Positions 20,279 through 29,333 are shown, counted from the stretch's first letter. The stretch: 64,000 nucleotides of DNA from Micromonospora terminaliae (GCF_009671205.1 NZ_CP045309.1:6342001-6406000); one strand, 5' to 3'. Numbers and translations are program-made. Notes: generated by a model from the letters alone, not told the origin.

Positions 20279-20340
20279 ATCTTTGGAGGTAAGTGCCCTA
20301 GATCGCAAGAGGGCTTAAAGAATTCTTCATTGACGATCGT
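20279..20340 (-). promoter_or_regulatory. AT-rich lysozyme promoter region with palindromes
   Basis: Contains AAGAATTCTT (20318-20327), ACGATCGT (20333-20340) and a GCCCT/AGGGC hairpin (20295-20314). On the minus strand TTGCGA (20303-20308) with AAAGAT (20279-20284) is a plausible -35/-10 with an 18-bp spacer. I looked for a ydaO/c-di-AMP riboswitch, common before actinomycete hydrolases, and did not see its conserved blocks. Confidence 0.35.
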
Positions 20341-20369
20341 CGTCGCCCCGGTGACCGGTGCGGGTCGGT

Positions 20370-20930
20370 TCAGCGGAGGGTGCCCGGGTCGATGACCCAG
20401 CGGAAGGGCTCGGTGATGCTCAGCGTCTCGCCGGCCTTGGCGACCCGGTCCTCGACGTAATGCTCCCCGTCCAGCCGGTGCAGCCGCAGCGAGTGGCTGT
20501 CGCCGTCCTGCTCGACCAGCAGGTACCAGGGGATCCGGGCGATGGCGTAGAGCTGCATCTTGACAAGCCGGTCGGCGGCGGCGTTCCCCGGCGAGACGAT
20601 CTCTCCGACGAGCCGGACCTCGCTGACCTCCATCACGGTGCCCTCGTCGTCGGTGTCGGCCACGACCAGGTCCGGAATGACGATCCGGTTCAATCCGAGT
20701 CGGACGTTGACCGCCTCGAATACCAGCAGCCCGTGCTGTTCGACCGCTGCTTCCACCGAGTTCGCTAGGCGGCGCGAGATGGTCTGGTGCCTCTTGCTCG
20801 GAGCAGGGCTCACGATCAGGCTCCCGTCGAGCAGTTCGATCCGGTCGCGGCTCTCACCCAGGGCGAGGTAGTCGGCCTCGGTCCAGGGGCCGACGTGCGG
20901 TCCGAAGGGCTCAAGTGGTGCCGCGCTCAT
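20370..20930 (-). CDS. Uma2 family endonuclease-like protein (DUF820)
   Basis: 186 aa. The PD-(D/E)xK-fold signature is present: [25 protein letters not shown] (catalytic Asp), [35 protein letters not shown] (Glu and Lys positions). The family is widespread in actinomycetes and cyanobacteria; its biological role is unsettled, with suggestions ranging from mobile-element relics to nucleases. No transposon partner lies nearby. Confidence 0.85.
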   Translation of the reverse strand: MSAAPLEPFGPHVGPWTEADYLALGESRDRIELLDGSLIVSPAPSKRHQTISRRLANSVEAAVEQHGLLVFEAVNVRLGLNRIVIPDLVVADTDDEGTVMEVSEVRLVGEIVSPGNAAADRLVKMQLYAIARIPWYLLVEQDGDSHSLRLHRLDGEHYVEDRVAKAGETLSITEPFRWVIDPGTLR

Positions 20931-21016
20931 CGGCGTTCACCTCCGCTCCGACTCGCCACCCGATCAGTTCCACACGATACGGGTCGTCGCCCCTCGAATG
21001 ACACAGCTCGGGCCGG

Positions 21017-21022
21017 TAGGCT
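21017..21022 (+). promoter_or_regulatory. -10 box of a leaderless promoter (M50 gene)
   Basis: TAGGCT is 8 bp before the ATG at 21031, without an intervening ribosome-binding site. Confidence 0.5.
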
Positions 21023-21030
21023 CCCCGCCC

Positions 21031-21774
21031 ATGCCCCTGATCGACGGCCTCACCACCCTCTGGGACAAGCTGCTCGGCGCCCAGCCGGACCCGCCGCCGC
21101 TGCTGGTGCTGCTCACTGCCGTCGTCGCGCTGGTGGTCGTCGCCACCCGGCTGCCCTGGCGGATCGCCCGCAACGCCGTGACCATCGCCCACGAGGGCGG
21201 CCACGCGCTGATAGCGCTGCTGACCGGCCGGCGGCTGCGGGGCATCCGGCTGCACTCGGACACGTCCGGGCTCACCCTCTCCGCCGGCCGCCCCACCGGA
21301 CCGGGAATGATCCTCACCCTGCTGGCCGGGTACGTCGCCCCGTCCCTCATCGGTCTGGCCGGGGCGTGGTTGCTCGCCGGCAACCGGATCACCCTGCTGC
21401 TCTGGGTCGCGGTGGCGCTGCTGCTCGCGATGCTGGTCATGATCCGCAACGTCTTCGGCGTGCTGTCGCTGCTGGTCACCGGCGGCGTGGTGCTGGCCGT
21501 CTCCTGGTACACGTCGCCGCAGGTGCAGGCGGTGTTCGCCTGGACGTCGGTCTGGTTCCTGCTCTTCGGCGGCGTCCGCCCGGTGTTCGAGCTGCAACGG
21601 CTGCGCAGCCGGGGGCGGATGCCCGAGTCCGACGCGGACCAGCTCGCCCGGCTCACACCGTTCCCCGCGCTGTTCTGGGTCGGCGTGTTCCTGCTGGTCG
21701 CAGTCGGTGCGTTGGTCGCCGGCGCGCTGCTGCTCGCCGGCCCGATCCTCACCGACGTCGGCCTCACGATCTGA
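21031..21774 (+). CDS. M50 family membrane metallopeptidase
   Basis: 247 aa, six or so membrane helices. The zinc motif HEGGH is in TIAHEGGHALIALLTGR at about residue 57, in a membrane segment, as in site-2-protease-like M50B proteins. The second motif region (LFGGVRPVFELQRL) is less clear. It probably cuts membrane-embedded substrates or is a structural homologue; no PDZ domain is present. A 38-bp inverted repeat follows the gene. Confidence 0.8.
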   Translation: MPLIDGLTTLWDKLLGAQPDPPPLLVLLTAVVALVVVATRLPWRIARNAVTIAHEGGHALIALLTGRRLRGIRLHSDTSGLTLSAGRPTGPGMILTLLAGYVAPSLIGLAGAWLLAGNRITLLLWVAVALLLAMLVMIRNVFGVLSLLVTGGVVLAVSWYTSPQVQAVFAWTSVWFLLFGGVRPVFELQRLRSRGRMPESDADQLARLTPFPALFWVGVFLLVAVGALVAGALLLAGPILTDVGLTI

Positions 21775-21822
21775 GCGGGACATCACCCGTCCCGGAGCGC
21801 CGCTGGGCTGCGCCCGCATGGA

Positions 21823-21860
21823 CGAGGTGGGTCACGGCCAGCGCTGGCTCTGCCACCTCG
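21823..21860. repeat. Structured inverted repeat after the M50 gene
   Basis: Outer arms CGAGGTGG / CCACCTCG enclose a perfect 12-bp palindrome GCCAGCGCTGGC (21837-21848). The outer arms match those at 12338-12378. It may act as a terminator for the M50 gene and belong to the same dispersed family. Confidence 0.55.
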
Positions 21861-21944
21861 CCATCGTGAGCTGACCGAGCGCCGGTTCCCGCTGTGGAGT
21901 GGATCACCCGGCGGGACGGGTCGGGGCGGGGCAGAATCGGACGG

Positions 21945-22928
21945 GTGCGATACGTGATCATCGGGGCGGGCGCGGTCGGCGGCACCATCGGCGTACGGCT
22001 GGGGGAGGCCGGCCGCGACGTGACGCTCGTGGCCCGCGGCGCGCACCTGGACGCCCTCCGGGAGCGGGGCCTGACCCTGCGGACGCCGGACGGCACGGTG
22101 ACCGGCCGGCTTCCCGCGGTGGCCGGCCCGGACGACCGCCCGCTGCCGGCGGACACCGTGCTGGTCCTCACGGTCAAGTCCCAGGACACCGCGGCGGCCC
22201 TGGCGACCTGGGTGGACACCCCGGTGGAGGGCGGCGGCACGGCGGGCGAGCGGCTGCCGATCGTGCTGGCCCAGAACGGCGTCGCCAACGAGCCGGCCGC
22301 GTTGCGGCTGTTCGCCCGGGTGCACCCCGTCTGCGTCTGGCTGCCCGCCACTCACCTGGAACCCGGCGTCGTGGTGGCGAACGGGCACCCGCATCCGGGG
22401 ATGCTGCACCTCGGCCGCTATCCGTCCGGTGCGGACGACACCAGCCGCGCGGTCGCCGCCGACCTGACCGCCGCCGGGTTCGTCGCGCCGGTCCGCGACG
22501 ACGTGATGCGCTGGAAGTACGGCAAGCTCCTCGGCAACCTCGGTAACGGCGTCCAGGCGCTGCTCGGCCGGGAGGCGCCCGAGGCGCTGGCCGCCCGCGT
22601 ACGCGCCGAGGGGGAGGCGGCGCTGGCAGCGGCCGGCATCGCGCACACCACCCCCGAGGAGGAGGCCGCCGAGCGGAGCGACCGCGTGCGGCACCGGCCG
22701 GTCGACGGCGAGGAGCGGGCCGGGGGCTCCACCTGGCAGAGCCTGGCCCGGGGCGCCGGCTCCGCCGAGGCGGACCACCTCAACGGCGAGATCGTGCTGC
22801 TCGGCCGGCTGCACGGAGTACCCACCCCGGCCAACGCGGCGGTACAGGCCGCCGTGCGGCGGGCGGTCCGGGAGCGCATCCCGGCCGGCGGCTTCCCCCT
22901 CGCCGAGCTGGAGAAAATGGTCGGCTGA
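21945..22928 (+). CDS. Ketopantoate reductase family protein (PanE/ApbA-like)
   Basis: 327 aa. The N-terminal Rossmann motif is YVIIGAGAVGGTIGVRLGEAG; VLTVKSQDTAAAL and LAQNGVANE are the conserved substrate-pocket positions; the C-terminal helical domain carries RDDVMRWKYGKLLGNLGN with the catalytic Lys. It reduces 2-dehydropantoate or a related 2-keto acid with NADPH. Many actinomycete paralogues are not in pantothenate synthesis, so no panE symbol is given. GTG at 21945 is the start (VRYVIIGAG). Confidence 0.88.
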   Translation: MRYVIIGAGAVGGTIGVRLGEAGRDVTLVARGAHLDALRERGLTLRTPDGTVTGRLPAVAGPDDRPLPADTVLVLTVKSQDTAAALATWVDTPVEGGGTAGERLPIVLAQNGVANEPAALRLFARVHPVCVWLPATHLEPGVVVANGHPHPGMLHLGRYPSGADDTSRAVAADLTAAGFVAPVRDDVMRWKYGKLLGNLGNGVQALLGREAPEALAARVRAEGEAALAAAGIAHTTPEEEAAERSDRVRHRPVDGEERAGGSTWQSLARGAGSAEADHLNGEIVLLGRLHGVPTPANAAVQAAVRRAVRERIPAGGFPLAELEKMVG

Positions 22929-22991
22929 ACCGGCAACCGCGGCCCGGGCTCCAGGCGTCTCTCCTGCGACCGCCACGGGGGAGGTAGCAGG

Positions 22992-23492
22992 GTGCCGGAC
23001 GTCGACGGGTTCGACGAGTTCTACCGGGGCAGCCGGCAACGGCTGCTCGGTTTCGTCTACGTGCTCACCGGCGACCTCGCCGAGGCCCAGGACGCCGTGC
23101 AGGAGGCGTACATCCGGGCCTGGCAGCGGTGGTCGACGGTGCGCGGGTACGACGACCCGGAGGCGTGGGTGCGGGTGGTGGCCAGCCGGATCGCCGTGAG
23201 CCGCTGGCGCAGCCTGCGTAGCCGGGCCCGGGCCTACCTGCGGCACGGGGCGGAAGAGAGCATTCCCGCGCCGACCACGGACACGGTCGAGGTGGTGGCC
23301 GCGCTGCGCCGGCTCCCCGAGGAGCAGCGCACCGCCATCGCGCTCTACTACCTGTGCGGCATGCCGGTCGCCGAGGTGGCCCGGGAGACCGAGGCGCCGG
23401 TCGGCACGGTCAAGGCGCGGCTCTCCCGGGGGCGCGCCGCGCTCGCCGGACTGCTCGCGGTCGTGGATCTGGAGGAGGCCGCCGATGCGTGA
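22992..23492 (+). CDS. ECF RNA polymerase sigma factor (SigE family)
   Basis: 166 aa with region 2 (FDEFYRGSRQRLLGFVYVLTGDLAEAQDAVQEAYIRAWQRW) and region 4 (LRRLPEEQRTAIALYYLCGMPVAEVARETEAPVGTVKARLSRGR). It belongs to the short SigE-like ECF group common in actinomycetes. GTG at 22992 has GGGGGAGG upstream. The next gene begins 8 bp before its stop, so the two are coupled. Confidence 0.93.
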   Translation: MPDVDGFDEFYRGSRQRLLGFVYVLTGDLAEAQDAVQEAYIRAWQRWSTVRGYDDPEAWVRVVASRIAVSRWRSLRSRARAYLRHGAEESIPAPTTDTVEVVAALRRLPEEQRTAIALYYLCGMPVAEVARETEAPVGTVKARLSRGRAALAGLLAVVDLEEAADA

Positions 23493-24411
23493 CGATGACC
23501 TGACCTTCGTCGAACTGCTGCAGCGGGAGCTGCACAGCGTCCGCTGGGCGGAGCCGGCCGAGATCCGGGCCCGCGCCCGGCGGCGCAGCCGGCGCACGGT
23601 GGTGGCGGCGGCGCTCGCCGTGCTGGCGGTGGCCTCGGGCACCGCGCTCGTGGAGGCCGGGCGGGCCGCCGGTCCGACCAGCGCCGTGGGGGACGGCGGT
23701 CCGACGGGCACGGTGGCGGCGTCGCCGGTCGCCCCCGCGCCGTCCGGCCGCGCCGACATTCCCGAGGCGGTGCTGCTCGAGCCGCGCGACCTCACAGTCA
23801 AGACGGGGGTACGGCTCGGCGACACGGGCCTGGCCGAGCCGGTGCGGGTCGACAGGCAGCTGGAGTCCTGCGCCCGCGAGCAGGGGATCTATCTGCAGCC
23901 GACCGTCTCCCGCTACTCCCGTTCGCGGACGCTGCTGCGGCCCGTGGCCGGGGCGTCGGGTGATGTCCCGGTGTTGAGCCAGGACGTGTACCGGGTCGAC
24001 CCTCCGTGGGGTCTGGGACTCTTCGGCGACATCGATCGGATGCTGGCGGCCTGCCCGCAATGGCAGACCAGCTCGCTCCTGACCCAGACTGGCCGGACAG
24101 TGACCGCGGAGACCGAGCACCGCTGGGAGCCTGCCGTCACCGGATTCGCCGGCGACCAGTCGGTGATGCTGCGGCACGTCACGGACCAGGCCCGCGACCA
24201 GACCAGCGGGAAGGCGGTCGGGCCGGCGGGGTCGGTCGACGTCACGCTGGTGGTCCGGCTCGGCGACCTGGTGACCGTGATCGTGCCCGGCCCGGGCACG
24301 ATCGAGGACCGGGTCGACGGCAGCGGGCCGGGCCTGAGCTACCCACAGCTCGAGGCACTCGGCAGGGTGGCCGCCCGGCGGCTGTGCGGAGCGGCCAACC
24401 CGGGCTGCTGA
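23485..24411 (+). CDS. Membrane-anchored protein cotranslated with the ECF sigma factor
   Basis: 308 aa, family not recognised. A cytoplasmic N-terminus (MRDDDLTFVELLQRELHSVRW) and a basic stretch ([10 protein letters not shown]) precede one membrane helix (about 37-55); the remaining 250 residues are extracytoplasmic. The overlap with the sigma gene makes an anti-sigma or signal-sensing role likely, but the zinc anti-sigma motif HxxxCxxC is absent. Two Cys (CAREQGIY, LAACPQW) and a C-terminal pair could be oxidised outside the cell. Confidence 0.7.
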   Translation: MRDDDLTFVELLQRELHSVRWAEPAEIRARARRRSRRTVVAAALAVLAVASGTALVEAGRAAGPTSAVGDGGPTGTVAASPVAPAPSGRADIPEAVLLEPRDLTVKTGVRLGDTGLAEPVRVDRQLESCAREQGIYLQPTVSRYSRSRTLLRPVAGASGDVPVLSQDVYRVDPPWGLGLFGDIDRMLAACPQWQTSSLLTQTGRTVTAETEHRWEPAVTGFAGDQSVMLRHVTDQARDQTSGKAVGPAGSVDVTLVVRLGDLVTVIVPGPGTIEDRVDGSGPGLSYPQLEALGRVAARRLCGAANPGC

Positions 24412-24413
24412 CG

Positions 24414-24453
24414 CGCCGAGGCCCCCGTCGCACGCGCGTCGGGGGCCTCGGCG
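24414..24453. terminator. Bidirectional terminator
   Basis: Perfect 14-bp arms (CGCCGAGGCCCCCG / CGGGGGCCTCGGCG) and a 12-nt loop fill the gap between the convergent membrane protein and pccB genes. Confidence 0.75.
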
Positions 24454-24460
24454 GACAGCG

Positions 24461-26044
24461 CTACAGCGGGATGTTGCCGTGCTTCTTCGGGGGCAGGGTC
24501 TCGCGCTTGGTGCGCAGCACCCGCAGCGCCCGCACGACCTGGGTACGCGTCTCGTGCGGCGGGATCACCCCGTCGACGTACCCGCGCTCGGCGGCGATGT
24601 ACGGGTTGGCCAGGGTGTCCTCGTACTCGGCGATCTTCTCGGCCCGGACTGCGGCCGGGTCCTCGGCGTTGGCCAGCTCGGAGCGGTAGAGGATGTTCAC
24701 GGCGCCCTGCGCCCCCATGACCGCGATCTGCGCGGTCGGCCAGGCGAAGTTCAGGTCCGCGCCGAGGTGCTTGGAGCCCATGACGTCGTACGCCCCGCCG
24801 TACGCCTTGCGGGTGATGACGGTGACCTTCGGGACGGTGGCCTCGGCGTAGGCGTAGATGAGCTTCGCGCCGCGGCGGATGATGCCGTCCCACTCCTGGC
24901 CGGTGCCGGGGAGGAAGCCGGGGACGTCCACGAAGGTCAGCACCGGGATGTTGAACGCGTCGCAGGTGCGCACGAACCGGGCGGCCTTCTCGGAGGCGGC
25001 GATGTCGAGGGTGCCGGCGAAGTGCATGGGCTGGTTGGCGACCACGCCCACCGGGCGCCCCTCGACCCGGCCGAAGCCGACCACGAGGTTCTGCGCGTAG
25101 AGCGGCTGGACCTCCAGGAACTCGCTGTCGTCGAGGACGTGCTCGATGACCCGGTGCATGTCGTACGGCTGGTTGGCCGAGTCGGGGATCAGGGTGTCCA
25201 GCTCCCGGTCCTCGTCGGTGATCTCCAGCTCCGCCGGGGCGTCGAAGACCGGCGGCTCGTCGAGGTTGTTCGACGGCAGGTACGACAGCAGCGCCTTCAC
25301 GTACTCGATCGCGTCCTCCTCGTCGGTGCCGAGGTAGTGCGCGTTGCCGCTGCGGGCGTTGTGGGTGCGGGCACCGCCCAGCTCCTCCATGCCCACGTCC
25401 TCGCCGGTGACCGTCTTGATGACGTCCGGGCCGGTGATGAACATGTGGGAGGTCTGGTCGACCATCACGGTGAAGTCGGTGACCGCCGGGGAGTAGACCG
25501 CGCCACCCGCGCACGGACCCATGATCAGCGAGATCTGCGGGATGACGCCGCTGGCCCGCACGTTGCGGAAGAAGATCTCGCCGTAGAGGCCGAGCGAGGC
25601 GACGCCCTCCTGGATCCGCGCGCCGCCCGAGTCGTTGATGCCGACGACCGGGCAGCCGATCTTCATGGCCAGGTCCATCAGCTTGACGATCTTCTCGCCG
25701 AAGACCTCGCCGAGGGAGCCGCCGAAGACGGTGAAGTCCTGCGCGAAGACGCAGACCTGCCGGCCGTCCACCGTGCCGTAGCCGGTCACCACGCCGTCCC
25801 CGTACGGGCGGGTCTTCTCCAGCCCGAAGTTGGTCGAGCGGTGCCGGGCGAATTCGTCCAGCTCGACGAAGGAGCCCTCGTCGAGGAGCATCTCGATCCG
25901 CTCCCGAGCGGTCTTCTTGCCCCGCGCGTGCTGCTTCTCGACCGCGCGCGCCGACCCGGCGTGCACCGCCTCGTCGAGCCGTCGCTCCAGGTCCGCCAGC
26001 TTGCCGGCGGTCGTGTGGATGTTGATCCCGGTCTCGGTAGTCAC
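24461..26044 (-). CDS. pccB: Acyl-CoA (propionyl-CoA) carboxylase beta subunit
   Basis: 527 aa carboxyltransferase. Typical segments: [55 protein letters not shown], and the C-terminal [38 protein letters not shown]. It transfers CO2 from biotin on the AccA-type subunit to propionyl- or acetyl-CoA, giving methylmalonyl- or malonyl-CoA. It starts at GTG 26044 and is divergent from birA, whose product biotinylates the alpha subunit. The substrate preference cannot be settled by eye. Confidence 0.95.
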   Translation of the reverse strand: MTTETGINIHTTAGKLADLERRLDEAVHAGSARAVEKQHARGKKTARERIEMLLDEGSFVELDEFARHRSTNFGLEKTRPYGDGVVTGYGTVDGRQVCVFAQDFTVFGGSLGEVFGEKIVKLMDLAMKIGCPVVGINDSGGARIQEGVASLGLYGEIFFRNVRASGVIPQISLIMGPCAGGAVYSPAVTDFTVMVDQTSHMFITGPDVIKTVTGEDVGMEELGGARTHNARSGNAHYLGTDEEDAIEYVKALLSYLPSNNLDEPPVFDAPAELEITDEDRELDTLIPDSANQPYDMHRVIEHVLDDSEFLEVQPLYAQNLVVGFGRVEGRPVGVVANQPMHFAGTLDIAASEKAARFVRTCDAFNIPVLTFVDVPGFLPGTGQEWDGIIRRGAKLIYAYAEATVPKVTVITRKAYGGAYDVMGSKHLGADLNFAWPTAQIAVMGAQGAVNILYRSELANAEDPAAVRAEKIAEYEDTLANPYIAAERGYVDGVIPPHETRTQVVRALRVLRTKRETLPPKKHGNIPL

Positions 26045-26050
26045 GAAGGG

Positions 26051-26056
26051 AATATA
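26051..26056 (-). promoter_or_regulatory. -10 box of a leaderless pccB promoter
   Basis: On the minus strand TATATT ends 6 bp before the pccB GTG, in an AT-rich island. It is the best -10 match among the leaderless starts here. Confidence 0.6.
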
Positions 26057-26128
26057 ACGATGGTTCAGGTGGGTGCCGCTGTGCAGTGCGCCTCACCGCT
26101 TCCCGGCGACCGGCCGGCGTGCGGGCCG

Positions 26129-26134
26129 TAGGCT
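26129..26134 (+). promoter_or_regulatory. -10 box of a leaderless birA promoter
   Basis: TAGGCT lies 6 bp before the birA ATG at 26141, and less than 80 bp from the divergent pccB promoter. Confidence 0.5.
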
Positions 26135-26140
26135 GGCGGA

Positions 26141-27016
26141 ATGCCCGGCTCGCCGTACACCGATCTGGATCGCCCGCCACTGTCCGCGGCCCGGCTGCAG
26201 CGCGCGCTGGTGGCGCCGCACGGGCCCTGGCGGCGGCTGGAGCTGCGCGCCGAGACCGGCTCGACCAACGCCGACGTGGCCGAGGCCGCCCGGGCCGGCG
26301 AGCCGGAGGGCCTCGTGGTGGTCGCCGAGCGGCAGACCGCCGGCCGGGGCCGCCGGGGCCGGGTCTGGCAGTCGCCGCCGCGGGCCGGCCTCGCCACCAG
26401 CGTCCTGCTCCGGCCGGGCGAGGCCGTCGCCGAGCGCGGCTGGGCGCCCGTGCCACCGCAGGGGTACGGCTGGCTGCCGCTGCTGGCCGGCGTCGCGCTG
26501 GTCGAGGCGGTGGCCCTGCTGGCCGAGCTGGACGCCCGGCTCAAGTGGCCGAACGACCTGCTGCTGGACGGCGCGAAGTGCGCCGGCGTGCTCGCCGAGG
26601 CGGTGCCCGGCACGGCGCCCGACCCGCCGCCCGCCATCGTGGTCGGCATCGGCCTGAACGTGACCCTGCGCGCCGACGAGCTGCCGGAGAACCCCACCGG
26701 GCTGCCGGCCACCTCGCTCCAGCTGGCCGGCGCCGCCGCCACCGACCGGGACCCGCTGCTGCGCGCCCTGCTCCGCTCGCTGGCCGACTGGTACGAGCGC
26801 TGGCGGGACGCCGGGGGCGACGCGGTCGCCAGTGGCCTGCGGGAGGCCTACCTGGCGGGTTGCGCCACTGTCGGCCGGCAGGTCCGGGTGCTGCTCCCAG
26901 ACGGCCGGGAGGTGCGCGGCACGGCCACCGGCGTGGACCCGGACGGACAGCTGCTGGTCGACGGCCCGGAGGGCGAGCTGCGCCTTGCCGCGGGCGACGT
27001 GCTGCACCTGCGCTGA
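26141..27016 (+). CDS. birA: Biotin--[acetyl-CoA-carboxylase] ligase
   Basis: 291 aa, monofunctional (no N-terminal helix-turn-helix). The ligase core has RLELRAETGSTNADVAEAAR, the biotinyl-AMP loop AERQTAGRGRRGRVWQSPP, and LKWPNDLLLDGAKCAGVLAE, plus the C-terminal SH3-like domain ending AAGDVLHLR. It attaches biotin to the EAMKM lysine of the carboxylase subunit. Divergent from pccB, as in Streptomyces from memory. Confidence 0.94.
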   Translation: MPGSPYTDLDRPPLSAARLQRALVAPHGPWRRLELRAETGSTNADVAEAARAGEPEGLVVVAERQTAGRGRRGRVWQSPPRAGLATSVLLRPGEAVAERGWAPVPPQGYGWLPLLAGVALVEAVALLAELDARLKWPNDLLLDGAKCAGVLAEAVPGTAPDPPPAIVVGIGLNVTLRADELPENPTGLPATSLQLAGAAATDRDPLLRALLRSLADWYERWRDAGGDAVASGLREAYLAGCATVGRQVRVLLPDGREVRGTATGVDPDGQLLVDGPEGELRLAAGDVLHLR

Positions 27017-27094
27017 GCACCCTCCGCGCGGCCGATCCCGGAGGATGCGCCGACCGGTTACGGTCAGCCCGTCCTGTTCTGCGAGGAGGTTCCC

Positions 27095-27667
27095 GTGGCG
27101 TTCCCCGAAGACGTGCTCACCGAGGACGAGCACGTCGTGCTGCATCTCCACCCGCACTGGAAGGCCCTGATCCGGCCGATCCTGGTGCTGGTGCTCGCCG
27201 TCGCGGCGGTGGTCGCGGGCTGGGTCCTGCTGCCCGAGGGCGACGGCGGCACGATCGCGCTCTACGTGATCGCCGCGCTCGGCCTGGTGCTGGTGTTCTG
27301 GCTGGGGCTGTGGCCGTTCCTGGTCTGGCGCACCACCCACTACCTCTTCACCAACGAGCGGGTGCTGCTCCAGGAGGGGGTGTTCTCCCGCAACCGGCGG
27401 GACCTGCCGCTGACCCGGATCAACGACCACGCGATGCACCAGAAGTTCCTCGAGCGGCTGCTCGGTTGCGGCACGCTGACCATCGAGTCCGCCGGTGAGC
27501 GCGGCCAGTCGGTGCTCAGCGACGTGCCGCACGTCGACCGGGTCCAGACCAAGCTCTACGAGCTGGTGGAGGCCCACCACGACCGGCACAGCCTGGGCGA
27601 CGGCGAGATGCGGGAGATCCTGGCCGACATGGCCGAGGGCAAGCCCCTGCGCGACCCGTCCGCCTGA
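27095..27667 (+). CDS. PH domain (YdbS-like, bPH2) membrane protein
   Basis: 190 aa. Two membrane helices (about 27-48 and 54-75) are followed by a bacterial PH domain: THYLFTNERVLLQEGVFSRNRRDLPLTRINDH, then LGCGTLTIESAGERGQSVLSDV. GTG start with GAGGAGG upstream. Membrane role unknown; such proteins follow birA in many actinobacteria. Confidence 0.87.
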   Translation: MAFPEDVLTEDEHVVLHLHPHWKALIRPILVLVLAVAAVVAGWVLLPEGDGGTIALYVIAALGLVLVFWLGLWPFLVWRTTHYLFTNERVLLQEGVFSRNRRDLPLTRINDHAMHQKFLERLLGCGTLTIESAGERGQSVLSDVPHVDRVQTKLYELVEAHHDRHSLGDGEMREILADMAEGKPLRDPSA

Positions 27668-27676
27668 TCCCGGGTC

Positions 27677-27706
27677 CTCCGGTGTCCGCTCTCGCGGGCG
27701 CCGGAG
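27677..27706. terminator. Bidirectional terminator hairpin
   Basis: CTCCGGTGTCCGC pairs with GCGGGCGCCGGAG through 13 bp including two G-U pairs, 4-nt loop, between convergent genes. Confidence 0.55.
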
Positions 27707-27719
27707 CGCCGGGCCGGCG

Positions 27720-28421
27720 TCAGCGGCGCGGGGTGCGACGCGGGGTGGGCTGCAACTTGGCCAGTTCGGCGTCGAGGTCGGCGCCGAGGGCAGGGCCCAG
27801 GCCGGCGTCGGCCGCCGCGGGACGGACCTGTTGTGGCGCGTAGTCGCCCGCACGACGCTCGCCGAGCGGCGGCTCGGTCTCCTCCAGCTCGCTGACCGAC
27901 TCGGCCAGCTCGGCCACCGGGTCCATCTCGCCCACGTTGTCCCACTCGTCGCGCGGAATAACGTGCCAGGTTTCCTGGGCGTGTTTCGGCACCGGCTGGA
28001 ACACGAACGTCCGGTAGGACCAGAAGCGGAACAGCGTCGCCAGCAGGACGCCACCCGTCTTGGCCACGTTCAACGCGAGCAGGCTGTGCACGCCGAGGCC
28101 GTACTTCGCCAGCGCCAGGACGCCCAGTTCGATGATGAGGCCGGCCCCGTTGAAAAGGAAGAACAGGGCGTATTCGCGGCGAAGTGCCGCCTTCGGCCGA
28201 TCCCGGTACGTCCAGTGCCGGTTCATCAGATACGACGTGATCGTCGCGACGATGGTCGCGATGACGGTGGCCTTGAGCTGACCATCGCGGAAAACCGTGA
28301 GTGCCAGCGCATTGAACACCGCGTAATTGATGACGGTGTTGATGCCGCCGACGATGCCGAATTTGAGCGCCTCATGGATGAACTTCTGCCAGCGCTCGGG
28401 CAGCAGACGGACAAGAGGCAT
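27720..28421 (-). CDS. GtrA family membrane protein
   Basis: 233 aa. A GtrA domain with four membrane helices: EALKFGIVGGINTVINYAVFNAL, LMNRHWTYRDRP, EYALFFLFNGAGLIIELG, LFRFWSYRTFVF. The C-terminal 80 residues are hydrophilic. GtrA-like proteins help move lipid-linked sugars across the membrane for cell-envelope glycosylation. ATG at 28421 has AAGGTG well spaced upstream; GTG at 28430 is the alternative. It is a paralogue of the next gene. Confidence 0.9.
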   Translation of the reverse strand: MPLVRLLPERWQKFIHEALKFGIVGGINTVINYAVFNALALTVFRDGQLKATVIATIVATITSYLMNRHWTYRDRPKAALRREYALFFLFNGAGLIIELGVLALAKYGLGVHSLLALNVAKTGGVLLATLFRFWSYRTFVFQPVPKHAQETWHVIPRDEWDNVGEMDPVAELAESVSELEETEPPLGERRAGDYAPQQVRPAAADAGLGPALGADLDAELAKLQPTPRRTPRR

Positions 28422-28484
28422 GCGGAACACCTTAGGGCAGTGGGCAGGGCCGGCTGGGCCCGGCAGGACGGGATGGGCGGTGGG

Positions 28485-29021
28485 TCACGCCCCGGACTCT
28501 CGGTCGCGGCTCGTCGCCGGAACGGGGGGAGTTCCCGCCTCGACGAAAACGAACCGTCGGTACGCCCAGAACCGGAACAGCGTCCCCAGGCCGGTTCCGA
28601 CGATGAAACTGGCGATGTTGTCCGCCAGTGGGGTCTGGAACACCCCGGGCCACACCGCGCCGAGCCCGTAGCGGCTGATCGCGAGACAGGCCACCGCGAT
28701 GCCGAGACCCACCCCGTTGAAGAAGAAGAACAGCGCGTACTCGCGGGCGGGGTGGGAGCGCTGGCGGTGCCGCCAGGTCCAGAACCGGTTGCCCAGGAAC
28801 GCCAGGGTGGCCGCCACGACGGTGGAGATGGTCTTGGCCGCCACCGGCGGCATGTGCCGCACGCTCGCGAGGTAGTTGAAGAGGGCGAAGTCGACGAGGA
28901 AGGCGAAGCCACCGACGGTGGCGAACTTGCTCATCTCCCGCACCAGGTGACCGAAACGGTCAATCAGGGCCCCGATCAGACCTCGGCGGGTCTGCGGAGC
29001 CCCGGGTTGTTCACCGGTCAT
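28485..29021 (-). CDS. GtrA family membrane protein (second copy)
   Basis: 178 aa. It shares SKFATVGGFAFLVDFALFNYL, LGNRFWTWRHRQR, REYALFFFFNGVGLGIAV and LFRFWAYRRFVF with its neighbour, so the pair arose by duplication and has since diverged. ATG at 29021 is chosen; GTG at 29033 is possible. No glycosyltransferase partner is beside them. Confidence 0.9.
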   Translation of the reverse strand: MTGEQPGAPQTRRGLIGALIDRFGHLVREMSKFATVGGFAFLVDFALFNYLASVRHMPPVAAKTISTVVAATLAFLGNRFWTWRHRQRSHPAREYALFFFFNGVGLGIAVACLAISRYGLGAVWPGVFQTPLADNIASFIVGTGLGTLFRFWAYRRFVFVEAGTPPVPATSRDRESGA

Positions 29022-29145
29022 CGTCGCGGCCACCCGACGAGAGTACCGGTTGCGCGCTGCGGGGACGGGCCGCAACGGCGAGTCGGCGGCGGCGGCCGCC
29101 CAGTTGCGGTGTCCGTGAGCGGAGCGTAACCGCCCGTGGCGGAAT

Positions 29146-29161
29146 TGTGGAGCAGATCACG
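29146..29161. promoter_or_regulatory. CRP-like box, distal
   Basis: TGTGGAGCAGATCACG fits TGTGN-N6-NCAC(A) and matches the box at 39230 in 14 of 16 positions. Confidence 0.45.
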
Positions 29162-29317
29162 GAATCGTCGTTCGTGTTATCCCGGCCCGCTTCGGCTCAT
29201 CCGGCACCGCCGCGGGGTTGGTCGCGAACCGGCCCGTCGAAGGTTCTCCGCAAGATTTGCGTGAAACTGCGCGCGAAAGCGGGTAAGAGATCGCGATGCC
29301 GCAGCGTGGCCGTACCT

Positions 29318-29333
29318 TGTGCAGTTCTTCACA
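29318..29333. promoter_or_regulatory. CRP-like box, proximal to pckG
   Basis: TGTGCAGTTCTTCACA fits the CRP/GlxR consensus TGTGA-N6-TCACA with a single mismatch in the conserved ten positions, about 135 bp before the pckG start. Confidence 0.55.

Noticed and set aside
20370..20930. Uma2 protein as part of a defence or transposon island
   Set aside because: Neighbours are a lysozyme and an M50 protease with no defence or mobility genes.
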